A program made the position numbers and the translations under genes. From a bacterium (GTDB lineage: Bacteria; Patescibacteriota; Patescibacteriia; Patescibacteriales; JAKAJF01), in the NCBI GenBank assembly GCA_021788015.1, contig JAJYLD010000008.1, positions 1-56,699 on the forward strand: a stretch of DNA of 56,699 nt, given 5' to 3'. Of the stretch, positions 18,455 to 27,802 are shown piece after piece. Position 1 is the first letter of the stretch. Every line of letters begins with the position of its first letter. The notes under the pieces are model-generated. The model saw only the letters and a list, made by a program, of their open reading frames with translations. It made no database searches and was not told where the DNA came from.

Positions 18455-21121
18455 TTATTGGCACATTTCCGTCGATGTCGGGGTACCGCTGCAGCAAGTC
18501 GGGGCGGCTTCAGTCGCCGCGCACCCCGGACCGCTGCACGGTTTAAAACAATTTTGATAGATGTCTTGCACTCCGGACCCCACCTCCGCTCCATATTTGG
18601 TCGCGCTTGAAAAATCGGTGTGTTTAAGATAGGCCTCCGTCCAATCCGGCATTCCGTCCGGAGGCGAATTGTCGACGTCTTGTTTCGTTACCCAATAGCC
18701 GACCGGTTGGTTGGTGAAACTTTTAAGATTGATCAATTGATGAACGACGTTTTCTTGCCCGTTAAAAACGGTAACTTGTCCGGTGTTCATGCTCGATGAC
18801 ATCATTACCTTACTGAAACTTATTGAAATCGGCTTATACAAATCCACTCCCGTCGCCCCCTGACCTGCATCGGTGGCGGTTATGACGGGTGCGGTCAAGT
18901 CGAGTTTGTCGCTGATAAAAAACGACCACTCGTAATCATCTCCTCCGCCTCCTTGCGGATCGTTTTCGTTATAGAAGCTCACGGGACCTTCCGCGTTGCC
19001 GTTGCGATTGCCGTCCAAAGAATTTAAAGAAACGTCGGTTATGCCGTCCAAGGCTCCGGAAGCGGTCGGATAATTGATCGGGTTGGAGGAACTGGCCGTG
19101 TTCTGGCAAAAACTATTGCAAGTTGAAAATGGATTTTTGCTCGCGCAGTCGGCGTCAGAGCCGCAAGGCTGAAGATTGGCCGCGGTCAATTCAACGCGCA
19201 ACTCGCTGTTCGCGGGCAGACAGTAAATTTTTTCTCCGCAAGCGTTTACTCCACATTGCTTGTTGGAAATAAACTCAACCGTTTGATATTCATTGGAAAT
19301 GACATAATTGCCTTCGAGATAATTGTTCGTTCCTTGACATGTCCCATTAACGCAATTAAAAGATTTGCAATCGGCATCGGTCTGGCATGTCGCTCCCGGG
19401 TCTTTCGCGTTAACGTCGGCGTTGATTATTTTTATATAACCGGCCAAATCGTCGCTCGAACCGGAAAGTCTCAATGGATCCATGGCTTTGTTAAAATTAA
19501 TCTGAATGACGGAATTCATGGGCTGATCCGGCTTATCTTTTACGATAGTACTCTCTTGACTGTCTTCTCCTCCGGACATCGGTGTTATCGACAAAGCGTT
19601 CGTATCGCTTGTACTTATATTTATATTGTTGCCCGCGGATCCGGGAACTTTGGCGGCAAGAATAACGGCGGTGTTATTGCCCGATGAAATGGAGGCGCCG
19701 ACATCCGGATTCGAGGCTAGCGCGTTTTTAATATTTAAAGCGGTTGTCGCGGGCGTGACGCCTCGGGCGATTAAGCTGCCCGAGGTGGTGGTTGAAAAAG
19801 TGTAAACCGTGCCGCCGATTGTCAAAGTATCCGCCTGTTTTTGCTGGGTGACGCTAAACGACCATGAATTTCCGGCGCTAAAACTGCCGCTCGAAGAAAC
19901 AAGCGTCAAACCGCAACCGATCGCGACTTGCCCCGAATTTGCGTTTCCTCCGCTGACAACGCCGTTCACGCCGCTTACGATTGCGGTCAAGTTGCCCGAA
20001 ATGGAGACATTAATCGTGCCGTCGGCTTGGCAGTTGTAAGCGCCTTGGGCGGTCGCTTGCGGAGAGCCGCCGCTCGGAACGGGCGTACCGACGCTTAAAG
20101 GAGTGTAAATATCTGGGTTGGCTAAAACTGTAATCGCTCCGCCGGCTTTTATCGCCGGGGTCGTAGAGCTGATCTCGTCTCGAATATTGTCCGGAGCCGG
20201 AAAAACTCCGCCGTTTACAACCTGGGGCGGGGTTAAATCCAATTTATCGGAAACATCGAATTGCCATTCAAATCCGTCGACAAAATTTTGAAACGCGTCC
20301 GTGCCGTCCGCTTTTTTAATTCCAGTTTCAAGATGGACCGTATACCAAATATTGTCAGTAGGGGAACCGAGATAACTCGCCGGCGAAAAAATAAAAGTTT
20401 TGTCATCGGTTGAATAAACTTTTACTTGAGTAACGTTGGAAATGTCGCATCCGGTCGTAGTGCCGTTGCCCGACTGACAAGAATCGCCTTGATTGGTTTG
20501 AAAAATTCTAATGTTGGATTCGACTATATTTTCGCCATTACAAGCGGAGCCGTTTGTCTGGCAGACAGTAGTCGGATCGATTTTTTCGCGGAAAGTAACG
20601 ATTATGCTCGTGTTCCTCGGAACATTTTGCTGATTCGGTTCGGGATATACGCTTTGGATAATGCCATTCCCCAAAGCTCCTATAGACATGCTGTAAGCAT
20701 TGTTGCCTCCGCCGTTTATCCCGTTCCCGCTCCCGGTGCCCGCGAGCATTCTATTTAAAATAAAACTGACTATGCCGAAAGCGGAAAAAATAATGAGAAG
20801 GCCGATAAGAGTATTTTTTAAAATATTTTTAGCTTTTTCAATTTTTTCTTCACTGCCTTCGCTTGTCATCCAAAGAAAACCGGCATATAAAATAAGTCCC
20901 AAGGCCACAAAACCGAGGAAGCCGAAAGCAATTTGAATGATTCTTAAAATTACGATTACAGGATCCGTATTACCTAGGCCGGTCTGCGCTCCGAAACCCG
21001 TACCCAACAAACTGTTCGAATCCGCGTAAACAAAACGAGCCATCCCGAACAAGACGGCCAAAAACGCGGTAAAAAATATCGATAATATTTTAGTTTTAGT
21101 TTTAATTTTACTTTTTAGCAT
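18455..21121 (-). CDS. Large secreted protein with VirB2/TrbC pilin-like N-terminus and SbsA/Ig-like domains
   Basis: ILYAGFLWMTSEGSEEKIEKAKNILKNTLIGLLIIFSAFGIVSFIL; VYPEPNQQNVPRNTSIIVTFREKIDP; start probably at internal Met12 of the ORF. Confidence 0.7.
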   Translation of the reverse strand: MLKSKIKTKTKILSIFFTAFLAVLFGMARFVYADSNSLLGTGFGAQTGLGNTDPVIVILRIIQIAFGFLGFVALGLILYAGFLWMTSEGSEEKIEKAKNILKNTLIGLLIIFSAFGIVSFILNRMLAGTGSGNGINGGGNNAYSMSIGALGNGIIQSVYPEPNQQNVPRNTSIIVTFREKIDPTTVCQTNGSACNGENIVESNIRIFQTNQGDSCQSGNGTTTGCDISNVTQVKVYSTDDKTFIFSPASYLGSPTDNIWYTVHLETGIKKADGTDAFQNFVDGFEWQFDVSDKLDLTPPQVVNGGVFPAPDNIRDEISSTTPAIKAGGAITVLANPDIYTPLSVGTPVPSGGSPQATAQGAYNCQADGTINVSISGNLTAIVSGVNGVVSGGNANSGQVAIGCGLTLVSSSGSFSAGNSWSFSVTQQKQADTLTIGGTVYTFSTTTSGSLIARGVTPATTALNIKNALASNPDVGASISSGNNTAVILAAKVPGSAGNNINISTSDTNALSITPMSGGEDSQESTIVKDKPDQPMNSVIQINFNKAMDPLRLSGSSDDLAGYIKIINADVNAKDPGATCQTDADCKSFNCVNGTCQGTNNYLEGNYVISNEYQTVEFISNKQCGVNACGEKIYCLPANSELRVELTAANLQPCGSDADCASKNPFSTCNSFCQNTASSSNPINYPTASGALDGITDVSLNSLDGNRNGNAEGPVSFYNENDPQGGGGDDYEWSFFISDKLDLTAPVITATDAGQGATGVDLYKPISISFSKVMMSSSMNTGQVTVFNGQENVVHQLINLKSFTNQPVGYWVTKQDVDNSPPDGMPDWTEAYLKHTDFSSATKYGAEVGSGVQDIYQNCFKPCSGPGCAATEAAPTCCSGTPTSTEMCQ

Positions 21122-21138
21122 GGGAATGCGGATAATCC

Positions 21139-21163
21139 AAAAGTCAAAAATCAAAAGTCAAAA
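21139..21163. repeat. 25-bp repeat AAAAGTCAAAAATCAAAAGTCAAAA
   Basis: Identical (inverted) copy at 49524-49548 inside ahcY. Confidence 0.8.
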
Positions 21164-21169
21164 TTACCC

Positions 21170-21201
21170 CGAGTAGCAGAGCAAAGCTCGCTACGGGGCA
21201 G
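21170..21201. repeat. REP-like palindrome
   Basis: CCCCGAGTAGC...GAGCAAAGCTC GCTACGGGG. Confidence 0.6.
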
Positions 21202-21534
21202 GCAATTTAAAATTCAAATTTTTTAACTTTTTATTTTTAACTTTTACTTTTGAATTTTGCATTTTGCCTTTTGACTTACTTTTTGACTTCTCCACAGTTT
21301 TATAATATCATACTTATTATAACATAAAATTCAGAGAACAAACAAATGAGGGCAAAAACAAAAATTTGACAAAAAAGTTTGGTGAATATAAATTCTAATT
21401 TCCAATTTCTAAATCCCTGCCGGCAGGCAGGCAGGCTAAACAAATTCAAAATTATGAATCAAAACGTTTTGAATTTGAAATTTTTAATTTAAATGTTTTA
21501 GAAATTAGAGCTTAGAAATTAGAAATTTTGTTAT

Positions 21535-23001
21535 ATGACTTTAAAGCAAATCGTTGACAAAGTGAAGGATAGCAATTCGAAAGCGGACCTCAAGAAATTG
21601 GAATCGGCTTATGATTTTGCTTACAAAGCTCATAAAGGGCAGATGCGAAAGAACGGCGAACCGTACATCGAGCATAGTATGAACACCGCTTTTACTTTGG
21701 CCGAAATCAGGGCCGATCTCGACATAGTTGTCGCCGGACTTCTGCATGACGTTCCCGAAGATACCACTTACACCCTTGAAGACGTTGAAAAACTTTTCGG
21801 CAAAGACATCGCCTTGATGGTTGAGGGCATAACGAAATTGAGCAAAATCAAATATCGAGGCATAGAGAGGTACGTTGAAAGCCTAAGAAAAATGTTTATC
21901 GCCATGGCGAACGATCCGAGAGTCATCTTGATCAAATTCGCCGATCGCTTGCATAATCTGCGTACTCTTGACGCCTTGCCTCCGGATAAACAAAAAAGAA
22001 TCGCTTTGGAAACTTTGGAAATCTACGCGCCCATCGCCGGCCTTCTCGGTATATGGCGCTTAAAATGGCAAATGGAGGATATTTGTTTTAAATATCTTTA
22101 TCCGGGAGAATATAAAAAATTGGAATATAAATACGAAGTCGAAAAGAAAGTCGAGCGCCGCCGCTTCATTCAAAAAGTCAAAGGGGTTTTAAGCCTTGAA
22201 TTGAGAAAAGCGAAAATTGAACATGAAATCACCGGCCGTTTCAAGCACTTGTACAGCATTTACAAAAAAATGCAAGTCAAGGACAGGAAATTTGATGAAA
22301 TTTACGATGTATTCGCTTTGCGTCTGGTCGTTCCGACCGTGGAAGATTGCTATAAGGCCCTGGGGATCATCCATGCCATTTGGAAACCGTTGATTGGCCG
22401 ATTCAAGGATTATATTTCCGTGCCCAAACCGAACGGTTATCGCAGTTTGCACACGACTGTCATTGGTCCGGAAGGCAAAGCGACCGAGTTTCAAATCAGG
22501 ACGAAAGAAATGAACGAAGAAGCTTTGTACGGTATCGCCGCCCATTGGTATTATAAACAACACGGCTCGGAATTCAGTCCGGCTAAACAAATGCGATGGA
22601 TAAAAGAGCTTCTTGATCTGCAAAGAAACACGAAAGATTCCCATGATTTTATTAACCAGGCGAAGTTCGACGTTTTTCGCAATCGCATTTTCGTTCTGAC
22701 TCCGAAAGGCGATGTCTATGATCTGCCCGAAGGTTCGACTCCGATTGATTTCGCTTATGCCGTGCATACGGATGTGGGTAACCAATGTGTCGGGGTTTTG
22801 GTCGATGATAAAATGGCCGCGCTCGACACGAAACTGAAAAACGGCAATGTCGTGGAAATTATTATCGATAAAAATCGAAGGGGGCCGAATCATGAATGGT
22901 TGAGTTTCGTGAGGACGCATAAAGCGAAAAATAAAATCAAGCAATTCGCCCGCCGCTCCCCGCTTGAAAATTTGAAACGTTTTATTCCGGGGATGAAATA
23001 A
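21535..23001 (+). CDS. rel: RelA/SpoT-family bifunctional (p)ppGpp synthetase/hydrolase (HD-SYN-TGS only)
   Basis: LLHDVPEDT HD motif, PNGYRSLHTTV, EFQIRTKEMNEEALYGIAAHW, TGS domain. Confidence 0.93.
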   Translation: MTLKQIVDKVKDSNSKADLKKLESAYDFAYKAHKGQMRKNGEPYIEHSMNTAFTLAEIRADLDIVVAGLLHDVPEDTTYTLEDVEKLFGKDIALMVEGITKLSKIKYRGIERYVESLRKMFIAMANDPRVILIKFADRLHNLRTLDALPPDKQKRIALETLEIYAPIAGLLGIWRLKWQMEDICFKYLYPGEYKKLEYKYEVEKKVERRRFIQKVKGVLSLELRKAKIEHEITGRFKHLYSIYKKMQVKDRKFDEIYDVFALRLVVPTVEDCYKALGIIHAIWKPLIGRFKDYISVPKPNGYRSLHTTVIGPEGKATEFQIRTKEMNEEALYGIAAHWYYKQHGSEFSPAKQMRWIKELLDLQRNTKDSHDFINQAKFDVFRNRIFVLTPKGDVYDLPEGSTPIDFAYAVHTDVGNQCVGVLVDDKMAALDTKLKNGNVVEIIIDKNRRGPNHEWLSFVRTHKAKNKIKQFARRSPLENLKRFIPGMK

Positions 23002-23028
23002 TTTGCATATCGCATAACTCATATGCAT

Positions 23029-23064
23029 GTAGAGACGCAAAATTTTGCGTCTCTACTTTTTTTT
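23029..23064 (+). terminator. Intrinsic terminator of rel
   Basis: Perfect palindrome GTAGAGACGCAAAATTTTGCGTCTCTAC followed by TTTTTTTT. Confidence 0.85.
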
Positions 23065-23094
23065 ACCCCTTTGTCAAAGAGGTGAGGGGGATTT

Positions 23095-23132
23095 TTTAAA
23101 AAAACCCTCGCACAATTTTGCGCGAGGGTTTT
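23095..23132 (-). terminator. Intrinsic terminator
   Basis: ACCCTCGC...GCGAGGGT with T-tract on the minus strand, downstream of the 23149 ORF. Confidence 0.7.
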
Positions 23133-23148
23133 ATGGGTTCTTTAAAAA

Positions 23149-23415
23149 CTATCTTAGATCTTGCTGCATAATTTGATCAGCACGTGTTTTCTTGATGATT
23201 ATCTCATCAGACGTAAGAAAATTGAGAGCCATGGCATTGCCTGGGGCATACTCTTTTCGTAACCGTTCATAGGCGTTTATAAAAGTGCACAATCCGTGAC
23301 CGGCTACATCTTGTACACGCTTCTCTATATCAGCCACATCGATGAGTTTCATTAAATGCACACAGTCAAGTTTTTTGAGTGAGACGTTACGTACCGATAA
23401 GTAGCCATGGGTCAA
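23149..23415 (-). CDS. Small protein, possible HEAT-like remnant (TTG start in track)
   Basis: In-frame coding-like sequence extends upstream (DREAENAVKRIGNQEHLLEIALTHGYLSVRNVSLKKL) without an ATG/GTG start. Confidence 0.4.
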   Translation of the reverse strand: MTHGYLSVRNVSLKKLDCVHLMKLIDVADIEKRVQDVAGHGLCTFINAYERLRKEYAPGNAMALNFLTSDEIIIKKTRADQIMQQDLR

Positions 23416-23540
23416 AGCAATTTCAAGAAGATGTTCTTGATTGCCTATGCGCTTGACGGCGTTTTCCGCCTCTCTGTCCGGTAACCCATTACATCACCTC
23501 ATTACAATCTTATACAGAATTTCCTCATCGAGAATATTTT

Positions 23541-25334
23541 TTATTTCGTGCATCCTACTTTACGCATTACATGTTTCTTAAACTCCTCCCACCCAAGCGC
23601 ATTCACCACATCTTTTTTCTCAAGCCATCCCCTCCTCGCCTGCCCCACGCCGTAGCGCATAAAATCGAAAGTCTCGATCGAATGGCTGTCCGTACTGATC
23701 GCGAATTTGATTTTATATTTTCTCGCTTCAAAAATTAATTCATCGTTCAAATCGAGCCGCGCCGGCTGGCTGTTTATTTCCAGAATTCTATTTTCCGCTT
23801 CGGCGACCAGAAAAATTTCTTTTAAGTCCATCTTGTATTCCGGCCGGAAGTTGATTATCCGCCCGGTCGGATGGGCAAGAATTTTTAAATACGGATTTTT
23901 TAAAGCGGTTACTATCCGTTTCGTCATCTCGCGCTCGGGCATTTTAAAATTGGAATGGATTGCGCCGACGACAATATCCAGATTCTTTAAAATGCGCTCC
24001 GGATAATCTAAACTGCCGTCTGGCCTGATATCGACTTCCGCGCCTTTTAAAATTTTCACTCTTGTCGTCCTCGCGACCCTGTCGATTTCTTTCCATTGCT
24101 CTCTTAATCTTTTCTCGCTCACTCCCCGCGCGATCGGAAGCGAGGGCGAATGATCGGTGACGGCGATGTATTCATACTTTTTTTCTTCGGCCGCGCGGAT
24201 GATTTCTTCGATTTTATTGACGCCTTCGCTGAAATTGGAATGGACATGCAAATCCCCTTTTATATCTTTTAATTCAACCAATTTCGGCATTTTGCCTTTT
24301 TGCGCGAGTTCGATTTCGCCCCGATTTTCGCGCATCTCCGGCGGAATATATTCGAGTCCCAATTTTTTATAGAGAACCTGCTCGTCCGGAGCGTAAATCG
24401 GCTTGCCTGTTTTTTTGTTCAAGAGATCATATTCTGAAAGTTTATAGCCTTTTTTCAAGGCGATTTTTCGCGTTTCGATATTATGTTCTTTTGAACCGGT
24501 AAAATACTGAAGCGCGGCGGCATAACTCGAATCTTTCACAACGCGAATATCGACATGCGCCTCTTTTTCCGAAAGCAAAATCGTGCTTTTTGTCGGCCCT
24601 TGCGCAATTATTTTTTTTACCCCGGGCATGTTCGTAAAAATACGCATCACCTCTTTCGCGCTTTTCGCGGTCGCGAGTATATCGATATCGCCGATCGTTT
24701 CTTTCATGCGCCTAAGCGACCCGACATAGTTAATTTTTCCAACCAAGGCATGCGTTTTTAAATAGGCGACCGTTTCATCGGCCAAAGGCATCGCTTCGCT
24801 TAATAGCATGCGTCCTTTCTTTTTATAAAAAGTAAAGGCTTCGGCGATATTTTTTTCCGTTTTTTCGCCAAAGCCTTTGAGTTCGCGGATTTTATGAGTC
24901 TGCACCGCTTTTTCCAAGTCGGAAAACGATTTGATGCTAATCTCGCGCATGAGCCTTTTTACTTTTTTCGGGCCCAAGCCTTCGAGTTCCGTCATTTCCA
25001 AAATCGCTTCCGAATATTTCTTTTTTAAAGCCTCGACATTTTTTATTTTTCCCGTTTTAAGATATTCGGCGACATATTCGGCGATACGCGATCCCACTCC
25101 GTTTATTTTTTTTAAACCCTTCATTCCTTCGCGCTTGAATATTTCCTCCGCGTCTTCGCGCAAATTTTCAAGCCCTTGAGCCGCCTCCGAATAAGCCCGC
25201 GGCTTCCATTCCACGCCTTCGAATTCGAGCATGATGCTATAATCTCGAAAAATTTTCGCCAGCTCCCGATTTTTTTTGGTCATATAGTTTTTAAATTGCG
25301 CCCGTTTATTTCTCAACAAAATTCCTAAATTCAA
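23541..25334 (-). CDS. polX: Family X DNA polymerase with PHP domain (PolX)
   Basis: GSLRRMKETIGDIDIL pol X motif; DLHVHSNFSEG, AHPTGR, STDSHS PHP motifs. Confidence 0.95.
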   Translation of the reverse strand: MNLGILLRNKRAQFKNYMTKKNRELAKIFRDYSIMLEFEGVEWKPRAYSEAAQGLENLREDAEEIFKREGMKGLKKINGVGSRIAEYVAEYLKTGKIKNVEALKKKYSEAILEMTELEGLGPKKVKRLMREISIKSFSDLEKAVQTHKIRELKGFGEKTEKNIAEAFTFYKKKGRMLLSEAMPLADETVAYLKTHALVGKINYVGSLRRMKETIGDIDILATAKSAKEVMRIFTNMPGVKKIIAQGPTKSTILLSEKEAHVDIRVVKDSSYAAALQYFTGSKEHNIETRKIALKKGYKLSEYDLLNKKTGKPIYAPDEQVLYKKLGLEYIPPEMRENRGEIELAQKGKMPKLVELKDIKGDLHVHSNFSEGVNKIEEIIRAAEEKKYEYIAVTDHSPSLPIARGVSEKRLREQWKEIDRVARTTRVKILKGAEVDIRPDGSLDYPERILKNLDIVVGAIHSNFKMPEREMTKRIVTALKNPYLKILAHPTGRIINFRPEYKMDLKEIFLVAEAENRILEINSQPARLDLNDELIFEARKYKIKFAISTDSHSIETFDFMRYGVGQARRGWLEKKDVVNALGWEEFKKHVMRKVGCTK

Positions 25335-25467
25335 TCCAAAAATTTTTAATTCTTAATTTTATAATTTTCAAATCTTTAAAATTCTGCACCGATATAACTG
25401 AAAATCAGAATATTAAAAATTGTTTAAAAATTAAAAATTATAAAATCTAAAAATCAATAAGATGTGT

Positions 25468-25977
25468 TCAAATTTTAATCATCAATTTTTTTAGACTTCT
25501 AAAATCATCCCGAAACTTTTTCCTCATCTTTCCAGACCGCATAGCCGCCGCCGGGTGATATGTTTCCAAATAAACAATCCCCCTTTTTCGCGGCGTTTTC
25601 CGGGCCGTTTCGCCCATGAGCACGATTATTTTAGGCTTGATCATTTTAATCTGCTCCAAAAAATACGGTAAGCAAGCGGCAATCTCGTCGTTTTTCAGTT
25701 TGCGGTTGCCGGGCGTTTTGTGCTTCACGATATTGGTGATAAACAGCTTTTCACGCTCGATTTTATTTTCTTCCAAAATCTTATTTAAAAATTTACCGGC
25801 CCGACCGACAAAAGGACGGCCGGTTTTATCTTCTTCTTCGCCCGGATTTTGCCCTACGAGCATCACTCGCGCATCTCTGGGTCCTTCTCCGAAAACAGTA
25901 TGCTTCGCGCCTTTCCAGAGGCGGCACTTTTTGCATGTCTTCACCTGACTTGTTAAATTCTCCCAAGATGTAGCCAT
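25468..25977 (-). CDS. Uracil-DNA glycosylase, family 4-like
   Basis: VGQNPGEEEDKTGRPFVGRAGKFLNKIL, TYHPAA, CKKCRLW. Confidence 0.9.
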   Translation of the reverse strand: MATSWENLTSQVKTCKKCRLWKGAKHTVFGEGPRDARVMLVGQNPGEEEDKTGRPFVGRAGKFLNKILEENKIEREKLFITNIVKHKTPGNRKLKNDEIAACLPYFLEQIKMIKPKIIVLMGETARKTPRKRGIVYLETYHPAAAMRSGKMRKKFRDDFRSLKKLMIKI

Positions 25978-26010
25978 ATTTTAAATATATAATCCGGTTT
26001 TAACTAAAAC

Positions 26011-26050
26011 CTCAAAACGCAAAACTCAAAACCAAAACTTAAAACTAAAA
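26011..26050. repeat. 40-bp intergenic repeat copy A
   Basis: CTCAAAACGCAAAACTCAAAACCAAAACTTAAAACTAAAA; 39/40 identical to 56574-56613. Confidence 0.75.
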
Positions 26051-26175
26051 AAGTTTTGAATTTGAAGTTACAGTTTTGAGTTTTGACATTTGAGTTTTGA
26101 GATAATTTGCCAGTCATTAAATATTGATTCTAAATCCTATTTGTAAATTTGTATTTAATTTGTAATTCGTAGATG

Positions 26176-26739
26176 TTATTTAGAATAAAACTCAAAAATC
26201 AAATGCGTCAAAATGTCGCGTCGCAATTCGCTCACTTTCGGCAGATGTTTGACCCGGCCGACATTTTTTTCGCGTTCGATCCAGGTCGCGATTTCCGTCG
26301 GCTTTCTTTGCTGCAGAGCTTCCCGAACGTGTGGGCTTTCAAAAATATCTTTGGCAAGAGCAATGCGATCGCGCGGAAGAACGTGGTAAGAAGAAACATC
26401 CACCTTTTTCCCGTTGACGGTAACATGCCCATGCGCTACGAGTTGCCTCGCTTGCGGCCGAGTCGAAGCGAACCCGAGTCGGTAAACGACATTGTCAAGC
26501 CTTGTTTCGAGCAGACGCAAAAGGTATTCGCCCGGCTCTTCCGAAGATTTCAGCGCTTCCAAAACATAACGATGGAATTGCCTTTCCGTTATGTCATAAA
26601 TGAACTTGAGCTTTTGCCTCTCTTCAAGACGGATGGCGTAATCTGATTTTCTTTTCTTCGTCTCTCGCTTTGGCTTTTGGTCGGAAAGCAAATCGAAACG
26701 CTTCAAAATTTTTTTTCTTGGGCCGAGATAGCGCGTCAT
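26176..26739 (-). CDS. rpsD: 30S ribosomal protein S4
   Basis: LETRLDNVVYRLGFASTRPQARQLVAHGHVTVNGKKV. Confidence 0.97.
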   Translation of the reverse strand: MTRYLGPRKKILKRFDLLSDQKPKRETKKRKSDYAIRLEERQKLKFIYDITERQFHRYVLEALKSSEEPGEYLLRLLETRLDNVVYRLGFASTRPQARQLVAHGHVTVNGKKVDVSSYHVLPRDRIALAKDIFESPHVREALQQRKPTEIATWIEREKNVGRVKHLPKVSELRRDILTHLIFEFYSK

Positions 26740-26856
26740 ACAAATAAATGAAGGCCTTAATTTTAGCAGATTGGAGGAGTAAAGTCAATGTATTAAGTTA
26801 CCAAAACAAACTGAAACGCGGACCCGCGCGGATTTATCTTTTTAAACTAAATTTTG

Positions 26857-26889
26857 GCGGTTCAACCGCTCAAAAAGCGGTCGAGCCGC
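26857..26889. repeat. Strong 14-bp hairpin
   Basis: GCGGTTCAACCGCT CAAAA AGCGGTCGAGCCGC. Confidence 0.6.
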
Positions 26890-26907
26890 TTTGTTTTAAA
26901 TAAAAAA

Positions 26908-26942
26908 ATAATACGGATCTTTTTGAGCCGTATTATTTTATG
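26908..26942 (-). terminator. Intrinsic terminator of the rpsU-yqeY operon
   Basis: AATAATACGG...CCGTATTATTTTTTT on the minus strand. Confidence 0.75.
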
Positions 26943-26956
26943 TAGCCAGTATAATT

Positions 26957-27400
26957 TTATTTTCCCAAAACTTTTTTCACGATCTCCCCGACTTTGCTTC
27001 CGTCCGCCTTGCCTTTTAATTTTCCCATGGCTTGGCCCATGACCTTACCGAAATCGGTATTCCCGGAAGCGACAATTTCTTTAACCGTTTTTTCAATCTC
27101 TTCATCGCTCAATTGTTCGGGCAAATATTTTTCTAAAATTTTAATTTCATTCTTTTCTTTCTCGGCCAAATCGCTTCTGCCGCCAGCCTCGTAAGCGCTC
27201 ACCGAATCTTTTCTTTTCTTGATTTCGCTTTTGACGACATCGATGATGCCTTCGCTTTTTAATTCGGCGTTTTTTTCGCGGAGAACAATTTCTTTGTTCT
27301 TAATCGCGCTCGAGAGCATCCTTAAAACAGAAAGAGAGAGCTCGTCTTTCACCTTCATCGCCCTTTTTAAATCATCTGTAATCTGATTTTTTATATCCAT
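26957..27400 (-). CDS. yqeY: GatB/YqeY domain protein
   Basis: MDIKNQITDDLKRAMKVKDELSLSVLRMLSSAIKNKEI...GKVMGQAMGKLKGKADG; start probably downstream of the ORF-track start. Confidence 0.9.
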   Translation of the reverse strand: MDIKNQITDDLKRAMKVKDELSLSVLRMLSSAIKNKEIVLREKNAELKSEGIIDVVKSEIKKRKDSVSAYEAGGRSDLAEKEKNEIKILEKYLPEQLSDEEIEKTVKEIVASGNTDFGKVMGQAMGKLKGKADGSKVGEIVKKVLGK

Positions 27401-27435
27401 AATTTTATTTAACCGCTTAACCATCGAACCAAAAA

Positions 27436-27672
27436 CTACCATCTCTTTGCGCTCTCTTCTTTATATTTGCCGATTTTTTTAAGATATTCTCTTTGGGAAT
27501 GGAGTTTTTTCCCAACGAGGGCTCGAAGTTTTTGTTTGTTCTTGGTGATCTTCGGAGTTATGTATTGTTTTTGGCGTACTTCGTACAGTTTTCCGCTTTG
27601 TTGCAACCGTTTGCTGAAACGCCTCAAAAAACTTTCAAAGCTTTCGCCTTTCTTTCTTTTTGTCTCAACCAC
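27436..27672 (-). CDS. rpsU: 30S ribosomal protein S21
   Basis: VETKRKKGESFESFLRRFSKRLQQSGKLYEVRQKQY. Confidence 0.85.
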   Translation of the reverse strand: MVETKRKKGESFESFLRRFSKRLQQSGKLYEVRQKQYITPKITKNKQKLRALVGKKLHSQREYLKKIGKYKEESAKRW

Positions 27673-27802
27673 AAAAACCCACCTGCCTTTCTAGAAATAT
27701 CTACAAATTACAAATTTTATACAAATTTACAAATAGTTTGTATGTTTGTGAAAAAATTTGTATTTTGTGAAGTTAATTTAAATTAAAAATTACCATTCTA
27801 AT

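Noticed and set aside
22189-23040. 283-aa minus-strand ORF antisense to rel
   Set aside because: Shadow ORF; rel is the clear coding strand.
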